This document shows positions 1 through 13,790 of a stretch of 64,000 bases of DNA, one piece after another; positions within the stretch are counted from its first letter, which is position 1; each line of letters opens with the position of its first letter. The stretch covers positions 744,001 to 808,000 of the forward strand of contig NW_025408670.1 in the NCBI RefSeq assembly GCF_020360975.1, given 5' to 3'. This DNA comes from Hirsutella rhossiliensis. Taxonomy: Eukaryota > Ascomycota > Sordariomycetes > Hypocreales > Ophiocordycipitaceae. A program made the position numbers and the translations under genes. Below the pieces are notes generated by a model. The model did no database searches, was not told the origin of the DNA, and saw only the letters and a program-made list of their open reading frames with translations.

Positions 1-569
1 ATAACCTATAAGAAGGTATAAGTAATAAGCGTAGAATCGGGTAATCGATAACGTAAGCGGAAAGATTAGTCGAAGGAGTATAGGGTAGGATTTCGTCCGG
101 AATTTATAACGAGTATATAAGGGGCTAAATAATATATTAAAAGAATAGCGTTATAAAGGATACTTATAAACTTATATATTTTATCTACTACTCCTAGGGA
201 AATCCTTTGTCTTTTATAGACTATTGCTCGCTTACTAGTAGACGAATTAGTTAGCTTTCTAGCCGATTCTATAGTGCTTAAAAAGCTCTATTTATAGTAT
301 GTCTTCCTAACTTAGTAGGTAGTTTAATTATAATATAATAGTTAACGTAAGACTATAGGTTCTAGTATAAGTAGTAGATTTAACTAGAATGTTCTATGCC
401 CTACCTATTCTTATATCGCGGATATCTTTAGAACTACTAGGCTAAAATAGGCAATATAGTATCCGTTCTACTTATAATTAACTTATGCATTTTATATATA
501 TTTTATTTTATTAGGATAGGCTTATCTTAACCCGCTTTTCCTAAAGGAAGGTATAGATATCTAGTAGAG
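1..569. repeat. Direct repeat C, copy 1 (cut by window start)
   Basis: This stretch aligns without net gaps to 20,103-20,671 (constant offset 20,102), and the match ends abruptly at 569. Differences between copies are mostly C/T and G/A transitions, as expected from RIP. The left limit is outside the window. It precedes the gag-like frame at 690 while the second copy follows that frame, so it could be the 3' part of an LTR, or an internal duplication of the element. No LTR terminus or target duplication could be verified. Confidence 0.7.
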
Positions 570-689
570 TATATACCCTTATTTTTATTAAAACTAGTCT
601 CTAAGGTATAAACTTATTATTCTATTCTATTTATATAGCGATAAGTAGCTTTATAAAGCCGAGAATACTTAGAGGATAATAGTACTATT

Positions 690-3600
690 TAAAAAAAAAT
701 TAGGATTTAATAATTAAAGTAGTAACTACTTTAATAGCTTAAGTTACGGACTTAATAAAGCGATAGACTTACTAAGAAATAAATAATTAAATAATACCTT
801 TACTAGTAGTAAAGGAAAAGTAATAAGCTAATACTAAAAAACCCTAAGCTCTTATTATTAGCCCTATAACCCTTAATACTAGCGACTTAGTTAAGAAACT
901 ATAATCCTTATATAATACTTTAAAAGATATAAATAATAATAATAGTATAATATAAACCGTTTTAAAACCTTACTAAGACCTCTTACTTATATATATACTA
1001 ATAATACTAATATAGGTATTAATAAGGGATACCTTAATAACCTTAACCTTAGCTCTCCTTTATATAGTAGCTTATAGAGAACGCTTACCTCTTACTAATA
1101 GATAAGAAAGTAAGTAATAAGATAGTTATAATAAGATATCCTTTAACTTTAAAAACTCTAACTTTAAATTTTATAACCTTATAATCTATAGGTATACTAT
1201 ATCTAAAAATACTAGCTATTAAGAGGGATTATCTAATCTTACTACTAGCGATATAAAGAAAATTAAGGTAAATATTAATAAGATTACTAATAGACTTAAA
1301 GATATACTTATTAAAAGCTAAGATAACTTTATAGGAAGACTCCGCTAACTATAACTCTTACTTATTAGTAAATTTAATAGTAAAAATATAACTAAATTCC
1401 TTAAGAAGTTTAAATAAGAGATATACATTAACTATATCTATAATAAGGATAAAATAGACTAGCTCGAAGTCTATATCTCCTCTATATAAGCCCCTACTAT
1501 TAAAATTCTTATAGATAGACTTACTTAAGAAAAAGTAAAGAAGAGACTCTTTTAATACTACTATATATATAATATTAAATAACTAGAAACTACTAACAAC
1601 CGCTTAAACTATTATAATACTAAAAAGCCTAAGATTATTATAAAAGTTATAAAATAGCTTAGTCTTTACTTATACTTATAGTATAAGGTATAACTTAATA
1701 GCTAGTAAGAATCTATAGTTTAGTTATACTTTATCTACTATATAATACTAAAGGAGCTTATTATTAACGTTATAAAGAGAAATAAAAAGTTATTTAAAGT
1801 TATTTTAAAACTCTTATATAAAAGCCTTATCTATATAATTAATAACTACTTAGTACCTTACTAAGATATTAAGCGATAAGATATAGTATTTAAAGTCTAT
1901 AATTAGAAGCTTAAGAACCTAAAGAAAGACTAGCTCTTTAAGGAAATTAACGAAGTAATAAAAGAAGCTAAATCTAATAAAAGCAAAGAAAAACTTCTTA
2001 AAGAGTTAAAGAAAATAAATAAGAAACCTAAATAGCCTATAAAGGAGATCTTAGACTTAATAAAAGCCTTTAAAGATATAAAGATTAACCTTACTCGCTA
2101 GTAAGAGTAGATATTTAACTAGCTTAATAGGGAATAAAAACGTATTAATAGTAAAAGCTACTCTTTAAGTTATAAATAAGGAGGTAGCGTAAATACTATC
2201 GGATTTTACTACCTATTTAATTAATATATATAGTTTTAGGTTAATACTTTTAACTAGCCTAAGAGATACTTTTATTATAGTAAAAAAGGATACTACCTTA
2301 ATAAGTATAAGGTATACTCTTAAAACTATAAGATTAGATTTATAATATATAAAGTAGTAAATAAGACTCTTTACCTTAAAAGAAAAGATAATAGAAGCGT
2401 AATTCCCTTAGTACTTACTAATAGGTTTTCTTAAATAAGTATATATATTTAAAGGCTTATTATATACTAGGTAAATATATAGCTAGACTTCTTTATATTA
2501 CTACTTATAAAATAAGTTAAAGCTATAATTATACTATCTTACTTAAATTAAGCTATTAGTAAAAGAGAATTTAGTTTCTTAGACTAGTTTTAAAGATATA
2601 GTAGCCTATATAAGTAAAAGCTAAGGAATTTAAAAGTAAGCGATATAAGAAAAAAAGCAAGAAGGATATTAGTTATTATAATTATAAATAATATATAATA
2701 AAGCGATATATATAATTAGATAATCTATATAACTATAATAGGGATTAATACTTATAAAGGGAAAAGATAAAGAGTTAAAGAGGATATAAAGGAAATTAAG
2801 ATAATAAGAATAGTAAAAACTAGCTTAAAGATTATTGTTATATATAATAGATATAAAGTAGATCTAGATAAGAAGTTTAATAGATTTATAAATAAAATCG
2901 TTAGAGAAATTATATATAAAAGAATCCTAATCCCTTTAAATTACTTAATTAACTTTATTCCTAAACTAAGTAAGAGACTTAGTATAAGATATATAGATAT
3001 AGCCTAAGGTATAGAAAATATTAAATTCTAGACCTTAAAGAAAGTAAAGAGTAATATAAGACCTTATAAAGCTATAATAATAGTTATAAAAGTAGCTAAA
3101 GATAATATAAAGAGTAGTTTACTCCTCCTTAAATATTTATAAGGAAAACTTATAGTAGCTTTAATATAAGTTAAAGAATAAGATAAAGAATACTAGGTCG
3201 AACTAATTAAGCTTACTTACCTTACTTATAAAGAATCGGATTATAAGTACTTTAAAGTCTAATAAGCACTAAAGGAAGTTAGGTTTATAATTAATATAAT
3301 TAATATAATATAATTAGCTTAAGGACTATTTAATTAATAAACTCTAGAGGTAATAAAACTAAAGAAAGACGAATTTATTATATAAAAAGTAGTACTCTTA
3401 ATAAGATACTAAGAGATAACTTTAAAGGACCTTATAGCGATTCCTATAATATATATAAATATAGTTCTTATACTTTTCCGCTCGCTTAAGTATATATAAG
3501 ACCTACCCTATATTTAAGTATAGCTTAGTAGCTAGAAAGCTAAAGTTTTAAGCGCCCTAATTAATACTAAGTCTAAAGGAAACCTTATTATTAAAAGATA

Positions 3601-3945
3601 TATAAATATATATAAGCTTAAAATCCTATTAATAAGAGTATTAACGACGGCGTATACTAGGTCCCTTATAGATATAGTTAAGGAGGTAGAAACTAATCTT
3701 TATTTAAGTATAGCCTAGATACTAATCTATTTTTATATTATACTAAATAAAGTCTTAGTCCTTTTTATCCTAAGTATACTATTTATTAGAGCCGCGTATA
3801 TATTATTTAATTATTCTTTAAAGAATAGCGATATATAGGTTAAATATTAAATTAGTACTATTTAGGTAGTTATACTAATAGTAGGAGCTATTAAATAAGA
3901 GCTTTTAAATAAAGTCGATATAGTAAAATCCTTTTAAACTATAAC
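690..3945 (+). pseudogene. Decayed Gypsy-type gag-like ORF (element C/D), 5' part
   Basis: With TAA/TAG read as former CAA/CAG, one frame stays coherent for about 1,000 codons, resuming at 19,613 after the family A insertion. It encodes a charged, probably coiled-coil region (about 1,920-2,130) and then a zinc knuckle at 2,267-2,308. The knuckle keeps the CX2CX4HX4C spacing, but all four ligands are now Tyr codons. A knuckle after a helical region is typical of retroelement Gag, the nucleocapsid protein that packages element RNA. No catalytic motif was recognised in the 3' third (3,450-3,945), which might be a protease. The frame is dead: dozens of stops, no intact start. Assignment to the pol at 20,850 is inferred from order and strand. 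Confidence 0.55.
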
Positions 3946-4202
3946 TATAAGGGAATATATATTACGGTATAATTAGTTAGGTAGTAGAGATAGCTAGAGG
4001 TACTATACTATATATATTATATTCTCCTTATTATAAAACTAAAGCTTATAGGAAAAGGGATTTTTCCTCTTTAATTAAAGTAGTAAGAGGTCTATAATAT
4101 ATAAGCGGGGTAGGCATAATTCCTTACTAATACCCTACTAATATATTAGTACTACGTACCTAAGTACTTTATTAGCCTATACCTCCTAGTAGCGCTCTTA
4201 TA
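3946..4202 (-). repeat. Family A 3' LTR (left)
   Basis: This 257-bp repeat starts tataaggg and ends ctcttata, consistent with RIP-altered TG...CA termini. It matches 19,351-19,607 at equal length with mostly transition differences. The minus-strand polypurine run adjacent at 4,203-4,217 (aagaggggagataa) marks it as the 3' LTR. Confidence 0.9.
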
Positions 4203-4639
4203 ATTATCTCCCCTCTTATATAGACGTCTTAGCTATATCTTTAATATATATTACTTTCGCTATACTATATATATTTAGTTAGGAAGAGAGGTAGTTTTAG
4301 TTATATATCGCGCGTATACGCCTATATAAGTATATATTAGTCTATACTCTATAACGTTAATAGTTATTATACTAGCGGTTACCGCTAAGTAACTATTATA
4401 GTATCGCCTATATATTAGCTACGTAACTATAATATAAAAAGCGTTCGTATATATCTCTTACTTCTTTTATTTTCTTTTCTTCTTTAACTCTTTTACTTAT
4501 AATTATTATAGAGTTTTACGCTTTTTTTTATTAATCCCTTATACCTTTTTATATTACTTTTTATTAACGATTTATTAATAATAATACCTTTTACGCTAAA
4601 GAAGATAAAGAACTATAACGCCGATTTCTTACGCTATAT

Positions 4640-6150
4640 ATAAGAGTAGGTAGCGGCGGGTTCGCCCTTAAAGTATAAGCGATTAGCTTAGAAGTCTTAT
4701 AGTAACGCTAGTTCCCCTTTAGCGAAGAAAGCTAAGAAAGGTATAGGGGAATCTTAGTTTTAGGAGACTTTTAGTCTAGGACCTAACGTTAGCGAGGGTC
4801 GTGCCCTTATTACCCCGCTAAATACCTTAACTCCGGCTATCGATAAGCTTACCTTTATAAGCTAGGAAACTTATAAGTCTATTACCCCTATTAGCGATAC
4901 TAATATTAATAAGGAGATCGTGCCTAGGCGCTCTTAGGTAAGTGCCGATAACTTAGCTACTTTATCTTAATAGGGCGGCTCTAGCTAATAGGAGATTATC
5001 GCCTAGGCCGCTCCTTAGAATAAGTAGGCCGATATTAATAACGAGGCCTAGCTAAATAAGGGCTAAAATAATCTTAATACTTAGCTAAATAAGGGCTAAG
5101 ATAATAATAATAGTAATAATAAAGACGGCCGCGATCTAACTCCTCCTACTAACGAACCTAAGAATAGCGGTACTAGAGATAAGGGCACTTAGGCGGCGGC
5201 ATAAGGCGGTCGCGCTCTTATAAAGAAGCATACCTAATCTAAGGCTAAAGCCCGCCTAGTTAAGGCCTATAGGGTTATCCTTTATAAGCTCTAGTATATA
5301 TATTATTTTAGGACGGTCGTTAAGGAGTATAGTATAACCGAGCTTAAGCTTATTAAGGTGCTCTTAATTAGCTATATTTTCTTAAGGGTTTCCTCGACGT
5401 ACTATAAGTAGTACTATAGATATACCGCGACCTATAACTAAGTAAGTTTCCCTTTAACTTTAAATATTATAATTAATAAGCTAATCCTTCTTAAGGCCGC
5501 TACTCTTATATTTAGTAACTAGGCTAATATAGTTACTATTATTAAGTACCTATATAAGCTTAATAAGCTAAAGACTAATAACGAGGATACTAAGGACGAT
5601 AGCTTAAACGTAGGCGTGCTTATTTTTAAGGAGGCTAATTAGCGCTATCTCGCTATTACGGTATAGTATTTAGCTAAGGCTTTCGATACCGCTAAGATAG
5701 CCTATCGTAAGTCCTTTAAGACTATAGGTATATAGAAGTCTACTATTATAAGTTTTATTTAACCTATTTATTAGCGACCGCCTAATAATATACTAGGTTA
5801 AGTATACTAACTATTATACGCTAATTAATAAGCGCCGCGAGCTTATTATTTACCTTAACCCCGCGCCCTTATTCGATATCGCTTATATAAGCCTAGAGTA
5901 CCGGGCCTAGGAATCCTAGTTAAAACTCTACCTTATTAATAGCGATATAAGCTATACTTCGTAGTAATACGCTTTACTATTTACTAAGGCTAAGGTAAGT
6001 ACTATACTAATAGAGATAGGTCTTAACGTGGAGGATAAGGAAGGAGTAAAGGATAGGGTAGTTCTAGTATTTCTAGAGGTATTTAGTATAGTAAAGGGGG
6101 CGCCTTAGTTAGTTCCCGCTATACTAGCGAAAAAGAAAGGTAGTTAAAAG
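4640..6150 (+). pseudogene. Antisense accessory ORF of family A, unknown function
   Basis: A decayed frame runs on the plus strand, opposite to the element's gag-pol, between the end of integrase (about 6,380) and the 3' LTR. With TAA/TAG treated as former Gln codons it is open over most of 4,770-5,770 and, after one frame change, about 5,790-6,150. The first part is polar, rich in Asn, Gln, Lys and Asp, with a short tandem motif near 5,045-5,105 (QLNKGQ twice). A Lys/Arg patch follows near 5,220-5,260, then a helical hydrophobic stretch. No known domain was recognised. The frame change at about 5,780 could be an intron or an indel. Envelope-like or captured host genes occupy this position in some LTR elements, but nothing in the residues supports a specific role. 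Confidence 0.45.
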
Positions 6151-6379
6151 TAATAGATAGGTCTTATCTTTCTTTTATTTAGCTATAACTATCTTTCTCT
6201 CCTTTATTATTAAGGCCTTAGTAGAGTTATAGTTTAGTTTTATTTTCCTTAATAATATTTAATAGGTAGTATAAATAGTTTTCCCTTATTCTCTTATTTT
6301 ACTATTTTATATATAGTTATAGGACGTTTAAGCGTGCTAATACGTTAATAAGTTAGTAGCGATTTAATAGGGATTCGTT

Positions 6380-7186
6380 ACTAATTTAGTAGCGTCTCCC
6401 TACGCTAATAGGTTTCCCTACCTTACTTAGTCTTACGCCTCTTTTTCCTAGTTAAGCGAGTAGTATATTCTTTAATAAGGTCTTAGCTATTCGCTATATT
6501 TTTAGCATCGACCTATTAGTTATACTTAGCTAGCTATCCTTTCTATATAATAAGGAAAAAGGTATTACCTTTAGATCTCTTTTAGTCTTTAATCTCTTAG
6601 ACTTCTTATTCGCCTTTATTATCCTCTAAGTTTAATATTAATAGGGTTTTGCTATCTTTATAGGTGCCTTTTCGCTCCTTTTATAGCTCTAAGAGATTAA
6701 TATAAAAAACATTATAAAGGCGTAAGCACTTCTTAGAGAGTATAAAACGATATACTTACTTTCTAATAGCTTATAGGACCTAAAATAGTTTAATATACTT
6801 AGGTAAGAGTTTTCTTTTTTTATCCTTAAAGCGTAAATTCTTTATCGATAATACTATAAGGTCTCTTACTTTTAATATAAGCGGTTAGTACCTTAAATCG
6901 TAGTATTTTACTTACGATTTAATAGCCTTTTTTTAGTATTCCTTAAGCCTCTTTTATAGCTCTTATAGCCTAGTAACTCTTACTCTTACTTTAGGTACCC
7001 CCCTTTAAATAATATCGTCCTTAATATTAATATAGAAGTTTAGTTAGTAACTTATTAACGCTTTATTAAGTAATAACCTAGTTATCGCGTTCTTTATATT
7101 ATTATATATAAATTAAGTAATATATAAGAGTAACGCTTAGTTAGTTTATTCTAAGTTAGTAAAGTATCTTAAGTAGTACTATATAG
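6380..7186 (-). pseudogene. Family A integrase C-terminal remnant
   Basis: On the minus strand the stretch reads as the end of a Gypsy integrase: a region preceding the SH3-like fold, then a VxDLVxLSxKNLRFKDKKRKL-type segment around 6,820-6,880, and a NVFYxSLLE-type motif near 6,700. These are standard marks of the integrase C-terminal domain that binds DNA. The upstream half of the integrase lies across element B, at 15,046 and beyond. Stops are frequent and of RIP type. It marks the 3' end of pol; the opposite-strand frame begins beyond it. Confidence 0.65.
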
Positions 7187-7191
7187 CTTAG

Positions 7192-7640
7192 TATTACGAC
7201 CACGGCTACTAGGCCGCTAACGGTCGACCGCGTTAAGCACGTAACACGGTCTAACGGATAAATAGTCGGCACGACTATCTAATAGATATAGGATCGAGGG
7301 GATCGCAGAGATCTAAGTAATCTAAGATCAACGAGATCACTACGCTCTATACGATCTAACGTTAGGGATTATAGCTAGGCCTATAATCTAAGGACAGTCT
7401 CTATAGGTATATATAGCCACCTACTTTTACTTCTTTAGATAGATAGCTCTCTAGCTTTTAATATAGATCTTTATTACGATTTATCTCTAATTTTAATTAC
7501 CTAGTTATAGTCTACGGTCTACGACCTCCGACTTATTACTAACGTAATATACTTATTATTGCTTAGACTACGCCCTATTATATCTACTAATATAAACCCC
7601 TTAATAGGTTTATCCCTTAGGAATAACACCGGTCGTTATA
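7192..7640 (+). repeat. Element B 5' LTR
   Basis: The 449-bp repeat begins tattacgac (from an expected TGTCACGAC-like end) and ends cgttata. A TATA-like ggtatatatag lies near 7,404. The 9-mer at 7,453-7,461 is the exact reverse complement of 7,643-7,651, just outside the LTR; see the self-priming finding. LTR copies differ by transitions in both directions, so each was hit by RIP separately. Confidence 0.93.
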
Positions 7641-7701
7641 CGTTAAAAGCTCTTATTTAGTATAATACCGCGTTACTCTAAGTAATATCGTAACTATTAA
7701 T

Positions 7702-8640
7702 ATGCCTATATAGTAAGCTAGATTAACTAACTCTAGAGCTACTATATCGCCTTAGGATATAATGCGCGAGATTATTACCCTTCGATATAAGGTATAGTTA
7801 CTTAGGAACGGAGGAGGCAACGGATAAGTTAGGGACCTCGGAGAAGTAGTTAAACTAAAATAGCTAGGACTATTCGACGGTACTTACGGCACGCTTCGAG
7901 ACTTTCTTACCTAACTTAAAGCCTACTACCGGTTTTACCCTACTAAACTCTTAGACCTAGTCGAAAAGGTACTCTACGTAGGAAATTATTTATCTAGAAC
8001 GGCACTCGCTTAGTTTAGACCTATTATAAGGGACTTTCTCGATAACTAACTAGCGCGACGAGATAACGAAATAGACGAAGTCTTTACTAGTTTCTAAGGA
8101 TTCGAAGAAGCTATTACGAAGGTATTCGGAACAACTAACGAGGAATAAGAAGCCGAATAAAAACTTTAAGAACTCCGATAAAGGATCTTAGTATTAGATT
8201 ATACTACGAAGTTCCGTTAAGTTACCTTAAAGCTTAATTAGGACGACGAACCCCTTATATTACGATTTTACGACGGGCTTAAAGAAGAAGTTAAGGACGA
8301 GCTCTATAAGGAAAATCGACTTAATAACCTCTCGGACTATATTACTATAGTAGTACGAATCGACGATAGATAGTATACGCGACGCTAAGAAAAGAAATAA
8401 GGAAGAGGAAACTAAAACCCTTCCTACGGAAATAACTTTAGCTAACGCGCTAACTATAAGAAGAAGCGCGAAACTCCTATTACCTACGCCTATATAACTA
8501 ACCTAGGTAAGATAGATCTAGATATAATATAGAAAAGCAAAGGAAAGTGTTTTAACTATAGGAAACTTAGATATTACTTTAAAGAATATAGATAACCTCG
8601 TAAGGAGAAGAAAACCTACTAAGCACTAGCCCTAGAAGGT
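7702..8640 (+). pseudogene. Element B gag remnant
   Basis: The frame starts at ATG 7,702 and stays coherent for over 300 codons; every stop I read in it is TAA or TAG where Gln is expected. An FDG.YGTLR.FL.QLKAYY segment near 7,870-7,930 is the usual start of the fungal Gypsy capsid domain. A CX2CX4HX4C zinc knuckle follows at 8,548-8,589, where only the first Cys survives and the other three ligands are Tyr codons. A basic Gln/Asn-rich stretch precedes the knuckle. It would encode the structural Gag protein. The ATG was chosen as the first upstream of the capsid motif. Confidence 0.8.
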
Positions 8641-10239
8641 AAGAAACACCTAAACGCTACTAATAGATAGGAACTAAAGTATAAACTCCTTAGTTAGACT
8701 ATATACTATAACGACGAATATACGGTATACTTAAGCGATAAAAACGGTACTAGATAGTTCTTAAAGCTACTAAAGAAGACCCTTATAATAATATAACGAA
8801 GGGATCTTAAAATATAGAGATAAGTTAAATTCGTAGAACCGGAATACCCTTATCTTAAAGGAGTCTCCTAAGACTAGATTAAGAGGAACGGTAAATAATT
8901 CTAGGAAAATATATAAAATAAAAATCGATAATAACGATAGGTAGTCTATAAATAATATAATAAAGAAGATACGGACGTAGCCCTTATACTTACGAAACTC
9001 GGATAATAACCTAAGGAGGAATAATAAAGTATCGACGATATAAGCTCTAAAGAATAAGAAATACCTAGAGAAACGGAAGACGAGAACGAACTTATACTAC
9101 TACCCTCGCTACTAAGGGAAAATACTATAATTAGAGAACACGCTCTATACTTTAAAGAATTTAAAGAAATACTTAAAATTAGAACCTAATAAATACCTTA
9201 AATTCTTACGGAAAACTAATAAGCTATATTAATTCGATATTAACCGGCACTACGCAGAGAAGACTACGCTATAGCTATCGCCGTAGTCGATACCTTTATA
9301 GCTCTATAACGAGAATAGTAACTATAAGGAGAATTTAGAGACGATCTATAAATACTACTTACTTATAAGCACTATAAGTATATTTTATAGATATTATACG
9401 TCTACCTAGATTATATAATATACTTCTAGATAAAAGCACGATATAACGCCTTCCCGGTTAGGTTCGAAGGATAAGTACTTTCGAAACCCTACCTAAGTAT
9501 AGAACTAGACTACTAGAAAATCGATTAACGCTACCTAAACGACTAAGTTATATTATTAGAACCTAATTACGGCACGCTACTCGAATACCGCGATAATTAC
9601 GGTTTATTAATAAGATATCTTTCGGAGATATATAAAATCTATAGATACGCTAAATTAGAGGAATAGTATAACGCTACTCGCTCTAAGATATCCGAACCCT
9701 TAATCTTCTAAAGACTTACGTAATAAGTTAAATACTATAAAGAAAATTATAACGAATATATATACCCAAACTATAGAATTTATAAATACGAAAAAGCATA
9801 AGTATAGTATAAACGATATAACGGTATACTAAAAGATTATTAGTAGTACGTATAAAGGCTATAAGCTATATTCGACTAAGGAAGAATCGATATAGAAATA
9901 CTACGTAAAAAACAGAAAGACGCTAAACGAAAACTTAACCTTTAGTACGAAAACGAATAAAATTATAAAGTATAGTATATAATTAACTACGAAGTAGTAT
10001 AATATAAACGATATAGCGTTAAGAAATAAGAAATCTTCGATTAGCTATAAGAAATTAGTCCCTTAAGCCCTAATATAATACTATGCGATAAAAATATAAA
10101 GAAACGATATTAATAATAAATCGAAGAAGAATACCTAAATAAAACGAATAAGGACTAGGTAAAAAACGAGGTATGCTATCTATAAAAGGGCTATAGACTA
10201 GCACGATACGATAAGATCTAAGGACCCTATATATAGTAA

Positions 10240-12400
10240 CGGTAAGCTATAGCGACTAAATAATATTAGATATCTAAATCGCGGGATATTACGTACGTAT
10301 ACTTTTAGACTATAGCGCGATAGGCAACTACGTTTTACCTAGAGTCGTTAATCGTTACCGACTTATATAGAGATATAAGATAGATCTATATAAACTTACG
10401 AATATCGAAGGAAAGGCCTTTAACTATAATAACGGAATTATTAATATAGAGATTAATTACCTCGATATTAATATCTAAGGCTACGACGAATAAGTTAACT
10501 TCGATATTATAAATATTAGAGAACACGACCTTATATTAAGGCTTCTATAGCTATAGGAGAGCAACCTACTAATTAACTAGAAAACTAGCTAGCTGCGTTA
10601 GGACGAAGACGTAAGTTTCTAGGACTAGTAGATTTAAGAGAAAGTAAAATTTTACGATAATTTAGCTACTAAATAAGATAAAAGGGATAACCGTTTAAGC
10701 AAATTATTATAAGCTTTAGCGATATAGACGAAAACAGTAACCGAACTAGCGGACATAATAAAATCGACTAATAAGACCTATATACTAACTAATACGGCTA
10801 TATAACTTAGTATCCGATATAAATAGAATAAAGGATATAATATAAAGATCTAAAGAGTTATTGCTACTTTAAGGAAAGACCTTAAATAAATTAATAAAGA
10901 GCTCGAGTTAAGAGAAACTAGCTCTTAAGAGAAAGAATAAAGCCTATAAGATAGAATAAAGAATATCCCCTAGGAATACCGGAAATACGATAAACTCTTT
11001 AAAGAAGAACTTAAGATAGGGTTACCCGAATATAGCTAATAGGACCACGAAATTTATCTTAAGGATAGAATAACGCCGATATTCTATAAAATCTATAACC
11101 TAAACGAAAAGCAATTATAAACGCTACGCGACTACCTCGACGAGAATCTACGAAAAAGATATATATAAATATTAATATCTAAAGTAGGCTATCTAGTTAT
11201 ATTTATTTTAAAGAAAAATAGTAAGCTATAACTAGTTATCGACTATAGACGCCTAAACGATATTATAATAAAGGACCGAATACTATTACCGCTTATATTA
11301 GAACTACGAGATCGACTATACGGCAAAAAATAGTTTATAGCCCTCGACCTTAAAGGCGCCTATAACTTAATACGCATAAAAAAGGGATACGAATAGATAA
11401 TAGCCTTTAAAACGAAATTCGGACTATTTAAATATCTAGTAATGCTATTTAAACTTATAAATATACTAGCTACCTTTTAATAGATAATTAATAATATCCT
11501 ACGCGAATACTTAGATATCTTTATAGTAGTATATCTAGATAATATCCTAATCTTCTCGGATACCCTAGAAGAATATAAGGAACACGTCTATAAGGTACTC
11601 CGCGTACTTTAGAATACGAAGTTACTAGTTAAACTAGAGAAAAGCAAGTTCTATATATAGGAAGTAGACTTCCTTAGATATATAATCTTACTAAGAGAGA
11701 TACGTATATAATAAGATAAGATTAACTTAGTTAAAGAATAGCTAACGCTAAAGAACGTTAAGGACGTATAAAGTTTCCTAGGATTTATAAATTACTACCG
11801 ACGATTTATTAAAGATTTCGGAAAAATTATAGTACTACTATACGACTTAACGAAGAAGGAAAAAGAATTTATATAGGACGATAAAGCTAACGAAGCTTTC
11901 GAATATATTAAAACTACGATTACGTAAGAACTAGTCTTAACTACCTTCGATCTAGAACGATAAATTAAACTTAAAACCAATATATTAAACTTTACTCTAG
12001 GAGTATAAATCGGATAAAAAGATAATAAAGGAAGACTATAACTAATTATATTCTACTCGAAAAAGCGATATAGCGTAGAACTTAATTACCCTATCTATAA
12101 TAAAGAATTCCTCGTAATTATTTAAGCTTTTAAGGAATTTCGATACTACCTTCTTAGAAGTAAATATAAAGTTAAGGTCTATATAGATTATAAGAATATC
12201 TTATATTTTATAACGACGTAATAGTTAAACGGACGATAGATCTAATAGGCCGAATATTTATTAGAATTTAACTATAAAATAATCTATAGAAAAGGAATAG
12301 AAAACGGTCGAGCTAATACCCTTAGTCGACGAAGTATCTATAATATAGGGGCACCTATAGCGAAAGGATAGCTCTTAGAAATTAACGAAAATAGGAACTA
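10240..12400 (+). pseudogene. Element B protease, reverse transcriptase and RNase H remnant
   Basis: The protease site is at about 10,305-10,330, where LLDYSA stands in place of the usual LLDSGA-type catalytic triad. Reverse transcriptase covers about 11,160-11,700: a fingers segment reading VI.ILKKN.KL..VIDYR, then ALDLKGAYN, LMPF-type and the catalytic box at 11,532-11,543, which reads YLDN instead of YLDD. RNase H follows from about 11,960, its first catalytic Asp also replaced by Asn. Together these would copy element RNA into DNA. All losses are G-to-A or C-to-T changes. The 8,640-10,240 stretch between gag and protease stays mostly open but has no recognised domain. Confidence 0.8.
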
Positions 12401-13790
12401 CTAGTAACGATAGCTAAATATAATATTTAAAGTATAACCCGATAACTCGATATACTAAAAGATCCTAAAATAGATAAAAGAATATAAAGCATTAAACGGA
12501 TGCGATATAGAATATTTAGAAGTTATAATATATAAAAACAAAATCTAGATACTACTAGAATTATAAGATAAAGTTATATAAGATATATACGAATATCTAA
12601 TATATAGATACTAAGGAATCTAAAGAATAATAGAATAGATTAAACGATAATATAACTTCCTATAGCTTAAGAAAGCAATACGATAAGTTATTAAAGAATA
12701 CGAACTTTATATATAAAGTAAAGCTAAACAATATAAACTATATAGAGAATTACAACCGCTACTAGTACTAGAGAAACTATAGGATTTAATAGCTTTCGAC
12801 TATATTATAAAGCTACTACTATCGAAAGAACCTATAACTAATATTAAGTACGATAGTATATTCGTTATTACCGATAGACTAATAAAGTACGGGTATTTTT
12901 TACTATATAAAGAAGCAAGCAATATAGAAGAGCTAGTATATATATTCCTACAAATAATTATTGGTAATTATAGACTACCGAACGAGATTATCTTTAATAA
13001 AGGAAGTATATTTATAGCTAAGTTTTAGCAAGCTCTTATAATATAATTAAGGACGAAATATAAGCTTAGTATAGCTTATTACCTATAAATAGATAGATAA
13101 ATAGAACGACTTAACTAAATGCTTAAATAATATTTACGATACTATATTAGCTACGAATAAAACGATTAAGTTAAATAGCTATTAATAGCGTAACTAGCTT
13201 ATAATAGCTTAGTCACGCAAATAACTAAGCTCTTACTAGCATACGCTAATTACGGATATAACCCTAAAGTATTTAAGGTTACTTAATAAGGACTATAAGC
13301 GGAACGAGCGATACTATAAGCAGATTAGCTATAAAAATTATATAAAGAAATATAATAAGAACTTTAATTTATTAGAGAACGAATATCTACTTACTATAAT
13401 CGGAAAAGATTATAGGGACTAATCTTTTAAGAGGGAGATATAGTCTACCTTATACGACGAAATATTAAAATAAAACGACTAAGTAATAAATTAGATTTTA
13501 AGAAACTTAGACCGTTTAAGGTTAAGGAAACTATTTTAAAAGTTAACTATAAACTTTCGCTACTAATAATAATATAGATATACCCGATATTTTATATCTT
13601 ATTATTAGAACTAGCGCTACGAAACGCTAAACTATAGGAAAAAATTAAAGTCGACGATAATTAAGAATATAAAGTAGAATAAATACTAAATATAAGAAAA
13701 TAAGGTTAGCAATAAGAATACCTTATTAAGTAGAAGGGATATAGACTAGAGGAAAATACCCAGGAACTACTTAAGCACTTAACCTACTAT
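12400..13790 (+). pseudogene. Element B integrase and chromodomain remnant
   Basis: The integrase core is visible at about 12,780-12,900 (IAFDYIIKLLLSKEP followed by VITDRLTKYGYF) and at about 12,960-13,030 (LPNEIIFNKGSIFIAKF, with the catalytic Asp changed to Asn). The C-terminal DNA-binding region follows near 13,440-13,620. The frame ends in a chromodomain at about 13,665-13,775, YLIKWKGY plus an EENTQE segment in which the usual Trp is lost. The chromodomain is the part known in related elements to read methylated histone H3. Position and order are as expected for a chromovirus. Confidence 0.8.

Noticed and set aside
11795..11980. 61-codon minus-strand ORF in element B
   Set aside because: Opposite-strand shadow of the clear RT/RNase H frame; low-complexity Ser/Ile/Tyr product.
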